DNA of 64,000 nt from Vibrio japonicus (GCF_024582835.1 NZ_CP102096.1:2480001-2544000); one strand, 5' to 3'; shown: positions 48,344-60,276, numbered from the stretch's first letter. The notes: generated by a model not told the origin, from the letters alone. A program made the numbers and translations.

Positions 48344-50803
48344 TTACTGCGCTTTCGCGTGTTTGCTACTTTTGGCTTTCCTAGGCTTACTGTTCGGCTT
48401 TTTCTTACGCGCTTTGGTGACTTTAGGCTTTTTAGGCCCCTCTTTACGCTCTACCGATTCTGGGCGTACAGTTGGCTCAATATTAGGAGAGGCTTTGCCG
48501 CTGCCTTTTGTTGCAGCACGCTTTTTCGCCTTTGCTTTCGATTGAGCTTCTGCCGCGCGTTTCTTCGCCGTTTTTCCTTTGCCGCGTAGCTTACGACTTG
48601 TTTCGACTAATTCAAAGTCAATTTGACGATCATCTAAGTTCACGGACAAGACTTTCACTTTTACCGCATCACCTAAACGATAGATCGCACCAAAGCTTTC
48701 ACCGATAAGCCTTTGACCAATCGGGTCAAATTGATAGTAGTCGTTAGCAAGGGTCGAAATATGAACCAAGCCATCAATGTGCAGTTCGGTCAGGCGAACA
48801 AAGAAACCAAAACTCGTTACGTTGGCAATGACACCTTCCAGCTCATCGCCGACATGGTCTTGCATGTACTCACACTTAAGCCAGTCTGCCACTTCTCGAG
48901 TTGCATCATCTGCACGGCGCTCAGTCATCGAGCACTGCTCACCATAGAAATCCATATCGTCAAACGAATAGTGGTAACCACCCGTTGGAGTCCAGCGATC
49001 TTGATTACGCCCTTCTTGTTTCGCGATCAGATATTTAATCGCACGGTGTAAAAGCAAATCAGGATAACGGCGGATTGGTGATGTGAAATGCGCGTAACGC
49101 TTGAGTGCTAGACCAAAGTGGCCAACATTATCTGCGTTGTACACCGCCTGCTTCATTGAACGCAGCAGCATAGTTTGGATCAGTTCTTGGTCTGGACGTT
49201 CTGCAATTTGACGTGCTAGATCTGCGTAATCCATTGGTGATGGTTCTAAACCACCTTTCAAGTCTAAACCCAATTCGCTCAAGAAATCTCTAAAGCCCGT
49301 CAATCGCTCTTCACCTGGAGACTCGTGAATACGGTAAAGTGCTGGCTCTTTTGCTTTTTCTACCAATGACGCAGACGCGATATTGGCCAGAATCATACAT
49401 TCTTCAATGATTTTATGAGCGTCGTTACGAATGACAGGTTCAATGCTGTCAATTTTACGTTCTGCATTGAAGATAAACTTAGTCTCGACACTTTCAAACT
49501 CGATAGCTCCGCGATGTTCACGCGCTTTCTTAAGTGTCTTATACATTTTATGCAGTTCTTCAAGATGCACGACCAAAGGCTCGTATCGTTGACGAAGTTC
49601 TTCATCACCTTCGAGGATTTCGTGAACTTTGGTGTATGTTAGACGAGCGTGCGAATTCATTACCGCTTCATAGTGTTTGTAACCCGTCAGTTTACCCGTT
49701 TCAGACAATGTCATTTCGCAAACCATACACAAGCGATCCACCTGCGGGTTTAGAGAACATAGACCGTTAGACAACACCTCTGGTAGCATTGGTACCACTT
49801 GAGATGGGAAGTATACGGAGTTACCACGGTTGATTGCTTCTTTATCCAGTGCGGAATCCGGGCGGACGTAATAGCTGACATCAGCAATCGCTACCCATAG
49901 TTTCCAACCACCATCAGGAAGGGCTTCGCAGTACACCGCGTCATCAAAGTCTCGGGCATCTTCACCATCAATGGTCACCAACGGGAGTTCACGCAGATCG
50001 ACACGGCCTTGTTTCGCTTCTTCTGGAACTTCCTCACCCAACCCTACAATTTGCTTATCAACTTCAACTGGCCATTCATGAGGGATCTGGTGTGTACGGA
50101 TTGCAATTTGCGTTTCCATCCCCGGAGCCATGTTCTCCCCAAGCACTTCAACTACTTTGCCCATCATTCCGCGTGAACGTGAACCGCGATCAGTAATCTC
50201 AATCACGACCACGTTCCCCATGCGAGCGCCCGCTTTCAACTCATTTGGAATCAGGATGTCTTGAGATATACGGGAATCATCAGGCACGACATACGAGTAA
50301 CCATATTCCATAAAGAAACGGCCGACGATCTGCCCTGTTCTCTCTTCTAGTACACGAACTAAACGACCTTCCTTGCGGCCACGTTTTGAGTTTTGTGTCG
50401 GTTGAACCAGAACATAATCGCCATGGATGATGTTTTTCATCTGATGGTGCGGTAAGACGATATCATTGTCTTTACCTGTGCTTCCTTCAGGACGCACCCA
50501 ACCATGCCCATCTCTATGACCAATGACGTAGCCTTTAACCATTTCAAGTTTTTCAGGTAACGCATAACACTGGCGACGAGTGAACACGAGTTGCCCATCT
50601 CGCTCCATCGCTCTTAAGCGACGTCGTAAGCCTTCATATTGCTCCTCACCTTTAAGCTGAAGAGATTCAAACAGGTCATTGCGATTCATCGGCACGCCCG
50701 CTTGTTCCAGGAACTCCAGAATAAATTCTCGGCTTGGAATTGGGTTTTCGTAATTTTCCGACTCACGATCTGCAAATGGGTCGTTTGGGATATTATCTGA
50801 CAT
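48344..50803 (-). CDS. rnr: Ribonuclease R (3'-5' exoribonuclease)
   Basis: An 819-residue processive exonuclease that degrades structured RNA. An N-terminal winged helix is followed by two cold-shock domains and the RNB domain with catalytic Asp cluster in [15 protein letters not shown] near 275. An S1 domain ([20 protein letters not shown] near 640) precedes a very basic Lys/Ala/Arg-rich tail of about 85 residues. I use MSDNIPND at 50803 as the start. The tail probably assists RNA or ribosome binding. Confidence 0.95.
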   Translation of the reverse strand: MSDNIPNDPFADRESENYENPIPSREFILEFLEQAGVPMNRNDLFESLQLKGEEQYEGLRRRLRAMERDGQLVFTRRQCYALPEKLEMVKGYVIGHRDGHGWVRPEGSTGKDNDIVLPHHQMKNIIHGDYVLVQPTQNSKRGRKEGRLVRVLEERTGQIVGRFFMEYGYSYVVPDDSRISQDILIPNELKAGARMGNVVVIEITDRGSRSRGMMGKVVEVLGENMAPGMETQIAIRTHQIPHEWPVEVDKQIVGLGEEVPEEAKQGRVDLRELPLVTIDGEDARDFDDAVYCEALPDGGWKLWVAIADVSYYVRPDSALDKEAINRGNSVYFPSQVVPMLPEVLSNGLCSLNPQVDRLCMVCEMTLSETGKLTGYKHYEAVMNSHARLTYTKVHEILEGDEELRQRYEPLVVHLEELHKMYKTLKKAREHRGAIEFESVETKFIFNAERKIDSIEPVIRNDAHKIIEECMILANIASASLVEKAKEPALYRIHESPGEERLTGFRDFLSELGLDLKGGLEPSPMDYADLARQIAERPDQELIQTMLLRSMKQAVYNADNVGHFGLALKRYAHFTSPIRRYPDLLLHRAIKYLIAKQEGRNQDRWTPTGGYHYSFDDMDFYGEQCSMTERRADDATREVADWLKCEYMQDHVGDELEGVIANVTSFGFFVRLTELHIDGLVHISTLANDYYQFDPIGQRLIGESFGAIYRLGDAVKVKVLSVNLDDRQIDFELVETSRKLRGKGKTAKKRAAEAQSKAKAKKRAATKGSGKASPNIEPTVRPESVERKEGPKKPKVTKARKKKPNSKPRKAKSSKHAKAQ

Positions 50804-51083
50804 AGGCACGCCTAAAGTTAGCAAGGAAGGTATCTGAAACTAGTATATCTGAGTCCTGCCATAACCTACAGGTAAAGCCGTTTAAAAACGGAGATTATCT
50901 GATTAGTTTTCATAACTTAGCTCTGCTATTCGCAGTCATCGACTAGCCTGTGAAAAAGTCACGGCATCAACTGATAGGTTGTAGGGAGTTGTATGAAAAA
51001 GAAGAGATCAGAGAGAAATCGTGGACAGGCATACCGCTCACTGAGATAAACCTGAGTGCAGGGAGGCTTATCTCAAATGCGGA
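50804..51083. other. Intergenic region between rnr and motX
   Basis: The gap holds a TATACT -10-like box toward rnr near 50844 and a CCGTTT/AAACGG palindrome near 50878-50892. An imperfect hairpin at 51043-51074 follows motX and could be its weak terminator. I saw no convincing gene. Confidence 0.4.
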
Positions 51084-51722
51084 TCACCAGAAAGTCTCTC
51101 GCTTTTTGGCACGTGCGATAATATTCATTGGCATACGTTGTTCAAGCCCATCACGTAAGATCGTAATACGCTTATGAGTACGTTGATCGGCTGTTGCAGA
51201 GTTATACAACCATCTGTACGCATCTTCATAATCCAAAGGACTACCATAGTCTCTTAGTAGCAACTCAGCTAAGTGAATTCGTGCGTTGAGGTTACCCATT
51301 GCTGCCGCCTCTCGAAGATACGGTATCGCTCGCTCTTTATCTTGCTGGACTAATGTTCCACGCGAATAATAGCGACCTAACTGTTCCAGTGCTGCTGGTA
51401 ACCCTTGGTGAGCCGCGTTTTCCATGTAGTAAAGGCCAAGCTCTACATCCTGATCAACACACACACCCCAGGCCAGCATGTCACCGTAGAGAAACTCGTA
51501 CGCTGGTAAACTGATTCGGGTAGCACGAGCAACAATGTCTTCGACCAACTGGCAGTTGTCGGCCTTAACACGCGCTAAATGTTGGTTTTCATTAACGAGA
51601 TTTATTAGTTCTGCTTCGGAGTAGATAGGTACTGGCTCGCCAATATCCTGCAAACCATTCGCTTTGACCATAAAAGTCGTCGCAGCCAATACCATTGAAG
51701 CCGCTAATCGTTTTAGCTTCAT
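51084..51722 (-). CDS. motX: Sodium-driven polar flagellar motor protein MotX
   Basis: A 212-residue secreted T-ring component that, with MotY, anchors PomA/PomB stators around the sodium-driven polar motor. A signal peptide (LAASMVLAATTFMVKA) is followed by a Cys-containing region and Sel1-like repeats (YGDMLAWGVCVDQDVELGLY, AAHQGLPAALEQLGRYYSRG, AAAMGNLNARIHLAELLLRD). The start MKLKRL has AAGAG eight bases upstream; an earlier GTG is less likely. A near-consensus FliA promoter lies 80-110 bases upstream. Confidence 0.93.
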   Translation of the reverse strand: MKLKRLAASMVLAATTFMVKANGLQDIGEPVPIYSEAELINLVNENQHLARVKADNCQLVEDIVARATRISLPAYEFLYGDMLAWGVCVDQDVELGLYYMENAAHQGLPAALEQLGRYYSRGTLVQQDKERAIPYLREAAAMGNLNARIHLAELLLRDYGSPLDYEDAYRWLYNSATADQRTHKRITILRDGLEQRMPMNIIARAKKRETFW

Positions 51723-51804
51723 TTTTTGCACTCTTAACTTCGATTATTAACTTTGGCGGTACACCAATGCCATGTTTGCCGTAAGAACGGCAAGTTTGAT
51801 AGTT

Positions 51805-51831
51805 ATATCGGCAAACCGTGTAATCTCTTTA
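51805..51831 (-). promoter_or_regulatory. FliA (sigma-28) promoter of motX
   Basis: The minus strand reads TAAAGAGA, 11 bases, GCCGATAT. This matches the sigma-28 consensus TAAAGTTT-N11-GCCGATAA at both boxes with exact spacing. It lies upstream of a motor gene expected to be in the late flagellar class. Confidence 0.82.
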
Positions 51832-51898
51832 GTCAAAATTGCCGCTTTTAGGCAAAATATTGCCATAGGGAGTATAGCTGGCTATGGAATGCAATGCA

Positions 51899-51927
51899 TA
51901 AAAAAACCAGCGACGATGCGCTGGCTT
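51899..51927 (-). terminator. Terminator of purA
   Basis: CCAGCGCATCGTCGCTGG stem followed by seven Ts on the minus strand, about 27 bases after the purA stop. Confidence 0.85.
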
Positions 51928-51952
51928 TCTAATTCACTGATAACAATCAGGA

Positions 51953-53290
<1,338 letters not shown>

Positions 53291-53400
53291 TTAAAAATGG
53301 ATTCTAGCACTGAATCACATTTCTTGCAGTTATTTTTTAATCACGCTTGCGCAGAGGTTAACTAAGTGTTTGTAGATACAAGATTTTGTCGCCATTACAC

Positions 53401-54345
53401 TTAGCTTTCTGCGGCGTAGATCTTAATTTCTATTCGGCCTTGAGTATCGATTCCAGCACGATACATACCTGAACTATTCATTGCGTAACTGATGCTGCCT
53501 TGTGAATCGAGTGCGATCAGACCACCTTCACCACCCATCGTTTTGAGCTCACCTTGAATCACTGATTCACTTGCCGTTTTCACATCTTCTTGCAAGTAAC
53601 GCATTCGTGCGGCGACATCACTGGCAACGCATTTTCGAATGAAGAACTCCCCCATCCCAGTCGTCGACACAGCAACATTGCCATTTTCTGCGAACGTGCC
53701 CGCGCCAATGATTGATGAATCCCCAACTCGACCATACTTCTTATTGGTCACGCCTCCCGTACTGGTTGCAGCTGCCAAGTTACCTTGCTTATCCAACGCA
53801 ACTGCACCAACCGTACCGTACTTATTATCATCAGGGTATTTTGATTCAGACAACGCAAACAACCCCTTCTCTTTCATGGATTGCAACTGGTCGTATCGGC
53901 GATCGGTATAGAAGTAGTCTTGTTCGGTATATTCATAACCTTGTTCGAACGCAAACTCTTCCGCGCCTTCTCCAATTAATAGGACGTGGTTGCTGTTTTT
54001 CATGACATCACGCGCCAGTTCGATAGGATTTTTTATATGACGAACACCCGCTACAGCCCCAGCTTCCATTTGTTTGCCATGCATAACGGACGCATCCATC
54101 TCGACCATCTCTTTACTGGTCAGTACTGAGCCCTTTCCTGCATTAAAATGAGGAGAGTCTTCCAGCACTTTTACCGCTTCGATGACGGCGTCTAACGCAT
54201 CCCCACCCTGCTCCAATATTTTGTGCCCAGCTCGAACTGATGCCTCTAGAGCGGACCGAATTTGAGTTTCCAGCTCAGGCGTCATCTGTTCACGTAAAAT
54301 GGTTCCTGCTCCGCCGTGTATGGCAATGGAAAATGGCGTATTCAC
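53401..54345 (-). CDS. Isoaspartyl peptidase / L-asparaginase, Ntn-hydrolase
   Basis: A 314-residue plant-type asparaginase that self-cleaves into alpha and beta subunits. The N-terminal IAIHGGAGTI and HFNAGKGSVLT motifs and the cleavage site before Thr in YGTVGAVALD (about residue 178) are present. TSTGGVTNKKYGRVGDSSIIGAG completes the active site. There is no signal peptide, so it is probably cytoplasmic and degrades isoaspartyl dipeptides. Confidence 0.92.
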   Translation of the reverse strand: MNTPFSIAIHGGAGTILREQMTPELETQIRSALEASVRAGHKILEQGGDALDAVIEAVKVLEDSPHFNAGKGSVLTSKEMVEMDASVMHGKQMEAGAVAGVRHIKNPIELARDVMKNSNHVLLIGEGAEEFAFEQGYEYTEQDYFYTDRRYDQLQSMKEKGLFALSESKYPDDNKYGTVGAVALDKQGNLAAATSTGGVTNKKYGRVGDSSIIGAGTFAENGNVAVSTTGMGEFFIRKCVASDVAARMRYLQEDVKTASESVIQGELKTMGGEGGLIALDSQGSISYAMNSSGMYRAGIDTQGRIEIKIYAAES

Positions 54346-54394
54346 AGACCTTCCCTTTCTTATTTCGTTACGAAATTTCGCGCTAAAGAATACA

Positions 54395-54425
54395 AAAACG
54401 CAAGCGGATACATCGCTTGCGTTTT
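54395..54425 (-). terminator. Terminator of slyD
   Basis: AAAACGCAAGCG / CGCTTGCGTTTTT stem with a T-run on the minus strand about 50 bases after slyD. Confidence 0.85.
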
Positions 54426-54473
54426 CAATATCGGCATTCCTGCTTCTAGTCAGCAGGATTTACTATTCTCGAA

Positions 54474-55019
54474 TTAGTGAGAACCGCAGCTACCACCGCC
54501 ACAACAGCCATCTTCGTGGTCGTGATCATGGCCATGATCGTGACCACAGCCACCCTCTTGGTGTACATGACCGTGTTCTACTTCTTCAGCTGACGCTTCA
54601 CGTAGTGCAACTACTTCAACGTCAAAAGTCAGTGTTTGACCAGCAAGCATGTGGTTGCCATCTACAACAACTTCATCGCCGTCTACTTCTGTTACTTCAA
54701 CAGGAATAGGACCTTGATCAGTATCCGCTAGGAAACGCATACCAACTTCAATTTGCTCAACGCCTTGGAATACGTTCGCAGGAACACGCTGAACTAGCGC
54801 ATCGCTGTGCTCGCCGTATGCTTCTTCTGGAGTAACAGTTACAGAGAACTTAGCACCTGCTTCTTTACCTTCTAGGGCGTTTTCAAGACCTGTAATTAGG
54901 TTGTTGTTACCGTGTAGGTAATCTAGTGGCGCGTCAGTTGTAGATTGATCAACAACCGCACCATCTTCTAGTTTTACTTGGTAAGCAAGACTTACTACTA
55001 CGTTCTTTTCGATTTTCAT
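54474..55019 (-). CDS. slyD: FKBP-type prolyl isomerase and metallochaperone SlyD
   Basis: 181 residues: an FKBP domain interrupted by the insert-in-flap chaperone domain (about 70-125), then a His/Cys-rich tail (HVHQEGGCGHDHGHDHDHED, CCGGG, CGSH) that binds nickel and zinc. In E. coli SlyD supports hydrogenase nickel insertion. No hydrogenase genes are in this window. Gene order slyD-yheV-kefB matches E. coli. Confidence 0.96.
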   Translation of the reverse strand: MKIEKNVVVSLAYQVKLEDGAVVDQSTTDAPLDYLHGNNNLITGLENALEGKEAGAKFSVTVTPEEAYGEHSDALVQRVPANVFQGVEQIEVGMRFLADTDQGPIPVEVTEVDGDEVVVDGNHMLAGQTLTFDVEVVALREASAEEVEHGHVHQEGGCGHDHGHDHDHEDGCCGGGSCGSH

Positions 55020-55044
55020 AATTACTCCAAGGAGTTAAAGAAAC

Positions 55045-55066
55045 GGAGCAAAAAGCTTGCTCCGAT
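55045..55066 (-). terminator. Hairpin between yheV and slyD
   Basis: CGGAGCAAGC / TTTTTGCTCCG-type stem followed by TTTCTTT on the minus strand. It could end the kefG-kefB-yheV transcript. Confidence 0.6.
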
Positions 55067-55115
55067 TAACAAAATGTCTATCCACGTATTATGGGGATTG
55101 ATTATAGAAACTCAA

Positions 55116-55310
55116 TTATTCTGGCTTAAAAATTCCGATCATCTCTTGGCCACTGTGTTCAGTTTTTTCTACAGATTGAGGCTTGCGTTGATCGGTATGC
55201 CCACACTCAACACACTCTACCAATTCGATATTGTTCTCTATCCACCAGCGTAATGTGTCTTGTGCAGAACACTTAGGACAACTGGCTCCCGCAATAAATC
55301 TTTTTTTCAT
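55116..55310 (-). CDS. yheV: YheV-family putative zinc-ribbon protein
   Basis: 64 residues with two Cys pairs, CPKC near 11 and CVEC near 34, forming a probable zinc ribbon. The function is unknown. It lies 18 bases after kefB and is probably co-transcribed with it. Confidence 0.88.
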   Translation of the reverse strand: MKKRFIAGASCPKCSAQDTLRWWIENNIELVECVECGHTDQRKPQSVEKTEHSGQEMIGIFKPE

Positions 55311-55328
55311 TTCACGACTCTGTTTGGA

Positions 55329-57125
55329 TTAATCCCAGAAGTTTTTCGATTGTTTATCGCTTTCCATCTCACGACCAAAAATCTCTTCCAGTTCTTTTCG
55401 AGCTTCTTTGGCTCTTAACGCTAATTGTTTATCATCGGTGTGCTGAGGCAACAACTCTTTTAGCATCGCGTTATCCAGTTTTCTGAAATGCGCTTCTGCC
55501 CTTTTTGCCTGATATGGGTGCATGCCCAATTCAACCAACGCCTGACGCCCCAAGTCTAACGCACCTAAAAAGGTTTCTCGCGAATAGCTTTCAATTCCGT
55601 GACTGAGCAACTGATATGCCTCTACTCGGCTTCTGGCTCGTGCTAATAATTTTAGCTTCGGAAAGTGTTGTTGACACAATTCGACGATTTTCATTATTTC
55701 GTCCGGTGAGTCGGTGCAGATGATCATCGCTTCCGCTTTATCAGCACCGGCTGCCCGCAATAGATCTAATTGAGTCGCATCGCCAAAAAACACCTTATAG
55801 CCATACTTACGAAGCAATTGAATTTGACTGGCATCACTCTCCAGAACCGTGACCTTCATTTTATTGGCATACATCAAACGGCCAACAATCTGACCGAAAC
55901 GTCCAAAACCTGCAATGATGACTCTTGGCTGTTTATTGACGACATCGCTACGGCGTGTTTTAGATGCGACGGCATTGAGCCTACGAGCGTACCAACGATT
56001 TTGTACCATCAAAAGTAAGGGGGTCGTCACCATGGATAAGCTCACGACAACCAATAAGAAAGCAATTTGGTCTTGCGATAACAACCCTTCCACACTCGCC
56101 GCTGTAAATATGACAAATGCAAACTCACCACCTTGGCTGAGTATCGCCGCCATCTTACTGCGCGCTTTAGCTCGATTGCCCGATAGATGCGCGAGAAAAT
56201 ACAAGATCAACCCTTTGACCGCAATCAACCCCAGCACCGTAAACAAAACCGCGAAGGGCTGCAACGCGAGCAAGCCAAGGTTGACGGCCATACCGACAGC
56301 GATAAAGAACAACCCGAGTAGCAAGCCTTTAAATGGCTCGATGGCGATTTCTAATTCATGGCGGTATTCACTTTCAGCCAGTAACACCCCTGCTAAGAAA
56401 GTCCCCAACGCCATGGATAACCCAAGTTGCTTCATCAAAAGCGCAATGCCGATCACCAATAACAGTGAAGCCACGGTAAACAGCTCCCGCACCCCACTCA
56501 TGACCACGTAGCGGAAAAGCGGTCTAAGCAGATAGTGACCTCCGACCAACAAACCGCCGACGCCACACAGCATCCATACAACATCCGCCCAATTACCTGC
56601 CGTATTCCCCGCCAATACCGGTAGAATCGCAAGCATCGGGATTACCGCGATATCTTGAAACAGCAGCACCGCAAAACCCGACTGCCCCGCTTCGCTGCCT
56701 TCTAGCCCTTGCTCTTCAATCACCTTCAGTGCGATCGCGGTTGAGGAGAGCGCTAGCCCCATCCCAATCACCACACTGGTTTGCCAACTGGTTCCGACAA
56801 GGTAGGCCACACTCGCAAGGACTAGCGTCGTGATCACAACCTGCGCGCCCCCAAGCCCCAAAATCGGCCCCTTCATTTGCAGCAATTTTTTCGGATTCAA
56901 TTCTAGACCGATCAGAAACAGGAGCAGCACTACGCCAAATTCGGCAAAATGGAGGATGGAGTTCACATCGCTGATTAGGCCAAGTCCCCAAGGACCAATG
57001 GCGACACCCGCCAGCAAATAGCCTAAAACCGATCCAAGCCCTAAGCGTTGAGCCAAAGGGACTGCAACAACAGCCGCCGTGAGAAAAATTACGCTACTTT
57101 GTAGAAAGTCACTTTCCATCGCCAT
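55329..57125 (-). CDS. kefB: Glutathione-regulated potassium/proton antiporter KefB
   Basis: A 598-residue CPA2-family efflux system that lowers cytoplasmic pH during electrophile stress. About twelve transmembrane helices occupy the first ~380 residues, with FLIGLELNPKKL and GFAVLLFQDIAVIP motifs. A cytoplasmic RCK/KTN domain follows with the nucleotide-binding GFGRFGQIVGRLM. The start MAMESDF overlaps the end of kefG by 17 bases; the Met at 57119 is an alternative. Confidence 0.94.
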   Translation of the reverse strand: MAMESDFLQSSVIFLTAAVVAVPLAQRLGLGSVLGYLLAGVAIGPWGLGLISDVNSILHFAEFGVVLLLFLIGLELNPKKLLQMKGPILGLGGAQVVITTLVLASVAYLVGTSWQTSVVIGMGLALSSTAIALKVIEEQGLEGSEAGQSGFAVLLFQDIAVIPMLAILPVLAGNTAGNWADVVWMLCGVGGLLVGGHYLLRPLFRYVVMSGVRELFTVASLLLVIGIALLMKQLGLSMALGTFLAGVLLAESEYRHELEIAIEPFKGLLLGLFFIAVGMAVNLGLLALQPFAVLFTVLGLIAVKGLILYFLAHLSGNRAKARSKMAAILSQGGEFAFVIFTAASVEGLLSQDQIAFLLVVVSLSMVTTPLLLMVQNRWYARRLNAVASKTRRSDVVNKQPRVIIAGFGRFGQIVGRLMYANKMKVTVLESDASQIQLLRKYGYKVFFGDATQLDLLRAAGADKAEAMIICTDSPDEIMKIVELCQQHFPKLKLLARARSRVEAYQLLSHGIESYSRETFLGALDLGRQALVELGMHPYQAKRAEAHFRKLDNAMLKELLPQHTDDKQLALRAKEARKELEEIFGREMESDKQSKNFWD

Positions 57126-57699
57126 GCTGACCTCCTACTGCTTCTTCATGAGTCAACGTAAGATTCATCAACCACTGGCGATATCCTTCTGCATGTTGAT
57201 AGCGTTCCATTTCAGGCACTTTTCGCGCCCAGTACAGCACCAACGGCTCTATCCAATGCATCTGACAAAGGGCCGCGCTTAATTCGAAGGGTTGTAATAT
57301 TTCAGACAGCGGGTAGCGGTTGTAACCCGCCTCACCAAACGCGTCCTCTCTACCCCCAGCGGTAATCACACTACGCCAGTATTTTCCTTTTAACGCATCA
57401 CCAGAACCAAATGCAAAGCCCTTGCACAATACTCTGTCCATCCATTCTTTTAACAATGCCGGGCAAGAGTACATATAGAGGGGATGATGGAAGACAATGA
57501 CATCATGCTTGGTGAGCAGGCTTTGCTCCGCTTTGACATCAATAAAAAAATCGGGATAACGTGCATAAAGATCGCGCACTGTGACATGATCAAGCGATTC
57601 GATCTTCTTGATCATCATTTGGTTAGCTACTGAACTATCTGGCTCGGGGTGAGCGTAAAGTACAAGTACCTTGGGCTTTTTTGATAGTCGTGTCTGCAT
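57109..57699 (-). CDS. kefG: KefB ancillary quinone-oxidoreductase-like protein KefG
   Basis: 196 residues of the NQO1/KefF flavodoxin-like family, needed for full KefB activity. Motifs are VLYAHPEPDSSVANQ at the flavin site, VFHHPLYMYSCPALLKEWMD, and GGREDAFGEAGYNRY. I start at MQTRLSKKPKV (57699); the upstream 14 codons look unconserved. It is translationally coupled to kefB by overlap. Confidence 0.9.
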   Translation of the reverse strand: MQTRLSKKPKVLVLYAHPEPDSSVANQMMIKKIESLDHVTVRDLYARYPDFFIDVKAEQSLLTKHDVIVFHHPLYMYSCPALLKEWMDRVLCKGFAFGSGDALKGKYWRSVITAGGREDAFGEAGYNRYPLSEILQPFELSAALCQMHWIEPLVLYWARKVPEMERYQHAEGYRQWLMNLTLTHEEAVGGQHGDGK

Positions 57700-57866
57700 T
57701 CCTTGGTCAGCAATCCTTCTTAATGATGTAGCTAAGCACACCTTAGATACAAATTTATCGTTATCAGATTGTTATACGTCTTTGTTACAGAGAATACAAT
57801 GATCGACATTTAATCTTAATCCCCCTACTATTCGACGCGATATGAGCAAAGATAAAGCACAAGACT

Positions 57867-59789
57867 ATGATTACCTTTTCTGACATCCAGCTTCTTCGTG
57901 GCGGTAAACCACTTCTGGACCAAACCTCTGCAACCATCCATCCCGGCGATAAAATGGGTCTGGTAGGCAAAAACGGGTGTGGTAAATCCACTCTCTTCGC
58001 CTTAATCAAAGACGAACTCTCGGTTGATGCGGGTAACTTTAGTAAGCCTGCGCATTGGGAATTAGCCTGGGTAGCTCAGGAAACACCTGCATTAGAGCGA
58101 AGTGCGTTGGAATATGTCATTGATGGAGATCGAGAGTATCGCGCTTTAGAAAATCAATTAGCACAAGCTGAACATGACGACAACGGAACCTTGGTGGCTG
58201 AGCTTCACGGCAAAATTGAAACCATCGGTGGTTATAGCATTCGCGCACGTGCAGCCGAGCTATTAGACGGCCTTGGTTTTAGCCAGGAACAGATGAGCTG
58301 GAGCCTCACGCAGTTTTCCGGTGGTTGGCGTATGCGCCTGAACTTGGCTCAAGCCCTACTTTGTCGCTCTGACTTACTTTTACTCGACGAACCGACCAAC
58401 CACTTGGATCTGGATGCCGTCATGTGGCTGGAGCGTTGGCTACAAAACTATCCGGGTACGTTAGTCTTGATCTCGCACGACCGAGATTTCCTTGATCCGA
58501 TCGTCGGGCGCATCATTCATATCGAAAACCAGCAACTTAACGAGTACACGGGTAACTATTCATCGTTTGAAGAACAGCGTGCTCAGAAGTTAATCCTTCA
58601 ACAAGCGCAGTTCCAGAAGCAACAGAAACAGATGGCGCACATGCAAAGCTACATCGACCGTTTCCGCTATAAAGCTTCGAAAGCACGTCAGGCACAGAGC
58701 CGTATTAAAGCGCTTGAGCGAATGGAAAAAGTGCTGCCTGCGCAGTTTGATAACCCATTTAGCTTTGAATTCCGTGAGCCAGACGCCCTGCCTAACCCAA
58801 TCATCATGATGGATGAGGTGTCAGCTGGCTATGGTGACAACCTGATCCTAGAGAAGATTCGCCTAAACCTTGTTCCTGGCAGCCGCATTGGTTTGCTGGG
58901 TCGCAACGGCGCGGGTAAATCAACCTTAATCAAATTGCTTTCAGGTGAACTGAACGCACAAGGCGGTGAGCTGACCTATTCGCAAGGCGTAAAAATCGGC
59001 TACTTTGCACAGCACCAATTAGAAACACTGCATCCGGAAGAAACGCCTTTACAGCACATGATGCAAATTGCGCCGAAACATACCGAGCAACAACTACGCG
59101 ACTATTTGGGTAGCTTCGGATTCCAAGGCGACAAAGCGCTAGAAAAAGTCGCACCCTTCTCGGGCGGCGAAAAAGCCCGTTTGGTACTGGCACTGATCGT
59201 TTGGCAAAAACCGAACCTATTGCTGCTCGACGAACCGACCAACCACCTTGATCTGGATATGCGTCAGGCTTTGACGTTCGCACTGCAAACCTTTGAAGGT
59301 GCCATGGTGATTGTCTCGCACGATCGATACCTACTGCGTGCAACAACCGATGATCTCTATTTAGTCCACGATCACCAAGTTGCCCCATTTGATGGCGATC
59401 TTAATGATTACTACAAGTGGTTAACAGAGCAGCAAAAAGTCCAACGTCGAGAAGCTCAAGCATCACTACCGGAAAAGAATAACGCCAATAGTGCTACTGC
59501 AAAAAAAGAGCTGAAGCGTCGCGAAGCGGATTTCCGTAAACAGACCGCGCCAATTCGCAAAACGCTGACAAAACTTGAAGAAAAAATGGATAAGTTAGGC
59601 TCTACTCTCGCAGAGGCAGAAGCACAATTATCAAATAACTCACTGTATGATGCGGAAAATAAGACTAAACTTAATCAAGTGTTAGCTGTGCAGGCGAATA
59701 GCAAAAGCGAACTTGAAGACGTAGAAATGGAATGGATGGCTCTCCAAGAAGAGCTTGAAAAGATGGAGCAGGAGTTCAATAGCCAATGA
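57867..59789 (+). CDS. yheS: ABC-F family ATPase YheS
   Basis: 640 residues without membrane helices: two ABC domains joined by a charged linker. Walker A motifs are GLVGKNGCGKST near 32 and GLLGRNGAGKST near 340; the Walker B/D-loop LLLLDEPTNHLDLD occurs twice. The C-terminal extension is a coiled coil (540-640). ABC-F proteins act on the ribosomal E site. Divergent from kefG; the stop overlaps the next gene by 4 bases. Confidence 0.93.
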   Translation: MITFSDIQLLRGGKPLLDQTSATIHPGDKMGLVGKNGCGKSTLFALIKDELSVDAGNFSKPAHWELAWVAQETPALERSALEYVIDGDREYRALENQLAQAEHDDNGTLVAELHGKIETIGGYSIRARAAELLDGLGFSQEQMSWSLTQFSGGWRMRLNLAQALLCRSDLLLLDEPTNHLDLDAVMWLERWLQNYPGTLVLISHDRDFLDPIVGRIIHIENQQLNEYTGNYSSFEEQRAQKLILQQAQFQKQQKQMAHMQSYIDRFRYKASKARQAQSRIKALERMEKVLPAQFDNPFSFEFREPDALPNPIIMMDEVSAGYGDNLILEKIRLNLVPGSRIGLLGRNGAGKSTLIKLLSGELNAQGGELTYSQGVKIGYFAQHQLETLHPEETPLQHMMQIAPKHTEQQLRDYLGSFGFQGDKALEKVAPFSGGEKARLVLALIVWQKPNLLLLDEPTNHLDLDMRQALTFALQTFEGAMVIVSHDRYLLRATTDDLYLVHDHQVAPFDGDLNDYYKWLTEQQKVQRREAQASLPEKNNANSATAKKELKRREADFRKQTAPIRKTLTKLEEKMDKLGSTLAEAEAQLSNNSLYDAENKTKLNQVLAVQANSKSELEDVEMEWMALQEELEKMEQEFNSQ

Positions 59790-60268
59790 ATCCAGAACAC
59801 GTAACAATTTCACTCTCATTAGAAAGGCTATGGCAATTTAGCTTGCAGTACTACAGTACGCGGGGAGTGAAAGACGCGTGTCTGAATCTACAAAATCAGT
59901 TCAAAGGCAATGTAAACCTGCTGCTGCTTCTCAAATGGCTAGATGAGCAGCAGGTGTGCTTCAAAGATAAAGATTGGCTGCAAGTGGAAGAGTGCTTAGG
60001 GCGCTCTGAAGCACTGCTGCATAGCTACCGAGACATTCGACGCAAACTTAAAGTGCATGTTCCTGATGCACTTTATCGAGAGTCGCTTCAATTTGAGCTT
60101 CAGCTAGAAAGGCGTCAACAGTCAGATTTGGTGGCGTGCATCAATGCCATCGAGCTAAAACACAATATCGGTGAACCTTTGGCGCTTCGCTATTGCCGTC
60201 AGCTGGGTGCCGAACACCTATACTCTTCTGTGTTTTCTAATCCAATGGACCATATCGTTAACATGTAG
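59786..60268 (+). CDS. TIGR02444-type conserved protein
   Basis: 160 residues, mostly helical and without membrane segments. The opening LWQFSLQYYSTRGVKDACLN and LLLLKWLDEQQV fit the TIGR02444 (DUF2390) family, whose function is unknown. Its 4-base overlap with yheS and 8-base gap to yheT place it in the same operon. A structural partner of one of these is possible but unproven. Confidence 0.82.
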   Translation: MNPEHVTISLSLERLWQFSLQYYSTRGVKDACLNLQNQFKGNVNLLLLLKWLDEQQVCFKDKDWLQVEECLGRSEALLHSYRDIRRKLKVHVPDALYRESLQFELQLERRQQSDLVACINAIELKHNIGEPLALRYCRQLGAEHLYSSVFSNPMDHIVNM

Positions 60269-60276
60269 GATCGACT

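Noticed and set aside
50950..51177. 75-codon plus-strand frame between rnr and motX
   Set aside because: It runs antisense into the end of motX and has no recognisable pattern.
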